15,460 nucleotides of DNA from Eubacteriales Family XIII. Incertae Sedis bacterium (GTDB taxonomy: Bacteria > Bacillota > Clostridia > Peptostreptococcales > Anaerovoracaceae). Shown one piece after another: positions 15,245 through 15,460 of this stretch. A model generated the notes under the pieces. It was not told the DNA's origin and searched no databases. It saw only the letters and a program-made list of their open reading frames with translations. The position numbers were made by a program, and so were the translations under genes. How positions within the stretch are numbered: position 1 is the stretch's first letter; each line of letters starts with the position of its first letter. The stretch is from the NCBI GenBank assembly GCA_031263875.1, contig JAISEX010000287.1:1-15460 (forward strand). Reading direction: 5' to 3'.

Positions 15245-15460
15245 AGCTGGAGATACGCAACGCCTCGTGCGGTTACGGCATAAAAACCGTGCTGGAGAAT
15301 ATTAGCTTCGAGGTGCATACGGGCGAGATCTGCTGTCTGCTCGGGCCGAACGGGGTCGGCAAGACGACGCTGTTCAAGACGCTGCTGAAGCTGATGCCGC
15401 CGCTTGCGGGCGAGGTGCGCATAGACGGGCAGAATATCGCGTCGTGGTCCGCGCGGAAAC
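15241..15460 (+). CDS. ABC importer ATPase, FepC/BtuD-like (partial at the right edge)
   Basis: The ATG at 15241 overlaps the preceding TGA as ATGA, with AGGAGG at 15227-15232 eight bases upstream. The 73 visible residues hold an N-terminal strand with aromatic GYG (11-13), SFEVHTGEICCLLGPNGVG and Walker A GPNGVGKT (35-42), then KLMPPLAGEVRIDGQ. These match the ATPases of siderophore, heme and cobalamin importers. The signature motif, Walker B and switch histidine lie beyond the window. It completes the binding protein - permease - permease - ATPase set. Confidence 0.9.
   Translation, partial: MKLEIRNASCGYGIKTVLENISFEVHTGEICCLLGPNGVGKTTLFKTLLKLMPPLAGEVRIDGQNIASWSARK

Overview
The window looks like a piece of a Gram-positive, Clostridia-type chromosome of fairly high GC. 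The support is a lipobox lipoprotein with no outer-membrane partner, a secreted protein ending in choline-binding-type wall repeats, strong AGGAGG-type ribosome binding sites, and sigma-A-like promoters with 17-base spacers. I cannot name the genus. Every long gene reads left to right. The only minus-strand gene I support is a 24-codon ORF inside the large noncoding gap.

Layout. (a) 3-245 is the C-terminal tail of a GPH-type sugar/cation symporter. (b) 246-728 is noncoding and holds copy A of a dispersed repeat, then a clear promoter. (c) 729-3950 encodes a fused ATPase/FtsX-type ABC transporter with a very large external domain that contains seven tandem heptapeptides. (d) 3951-4235 is noncoding and holds short repeat copy B and another good promoter. 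(e) 4236-5327 encodes a TIGR00300 (LOR/SDH) family protein, related to archaeal-type ornithine cyclodeaminase. (f) 5328-6320 is about 1 kb without a long gene. It holds a candidate type I toxin-antitoxin locus (tiny hydrophobic peptide on the minus strand, opposing promoter on the plus strand, shared hairpin), a Fur-box-like sequence inside that locus, repeat copy C in inverted orientation, and a foldable AT-rich leader. (g) 6321 to the window end is a metal-chelate uptake locus: a lipoprotein binding protein, a 1520-residue wall-bound beta-helix protein, two FecCD-type permeases and the start of the ATPase.

How the genes work together. The binding protein, two permeases and ATPase form a complete type II (BtuCDF/FepBCDG-like) importer for a siderophore, heme or corrinoid. 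The large surface protein sits between the binding protein and the permeases, and its stop codon overlaps the first permease start by 13 bases. Surface display and import are therefore probably expressed together. The second permease and the ATPase also overlap their upstream genes (17 and 4 bases), so this is a tightly coupled operon. The most interesting points are the giant wall protein built into an uptake operon, the probable type I toxin-antitoxin locus, and the three-copy intergenic repeat.
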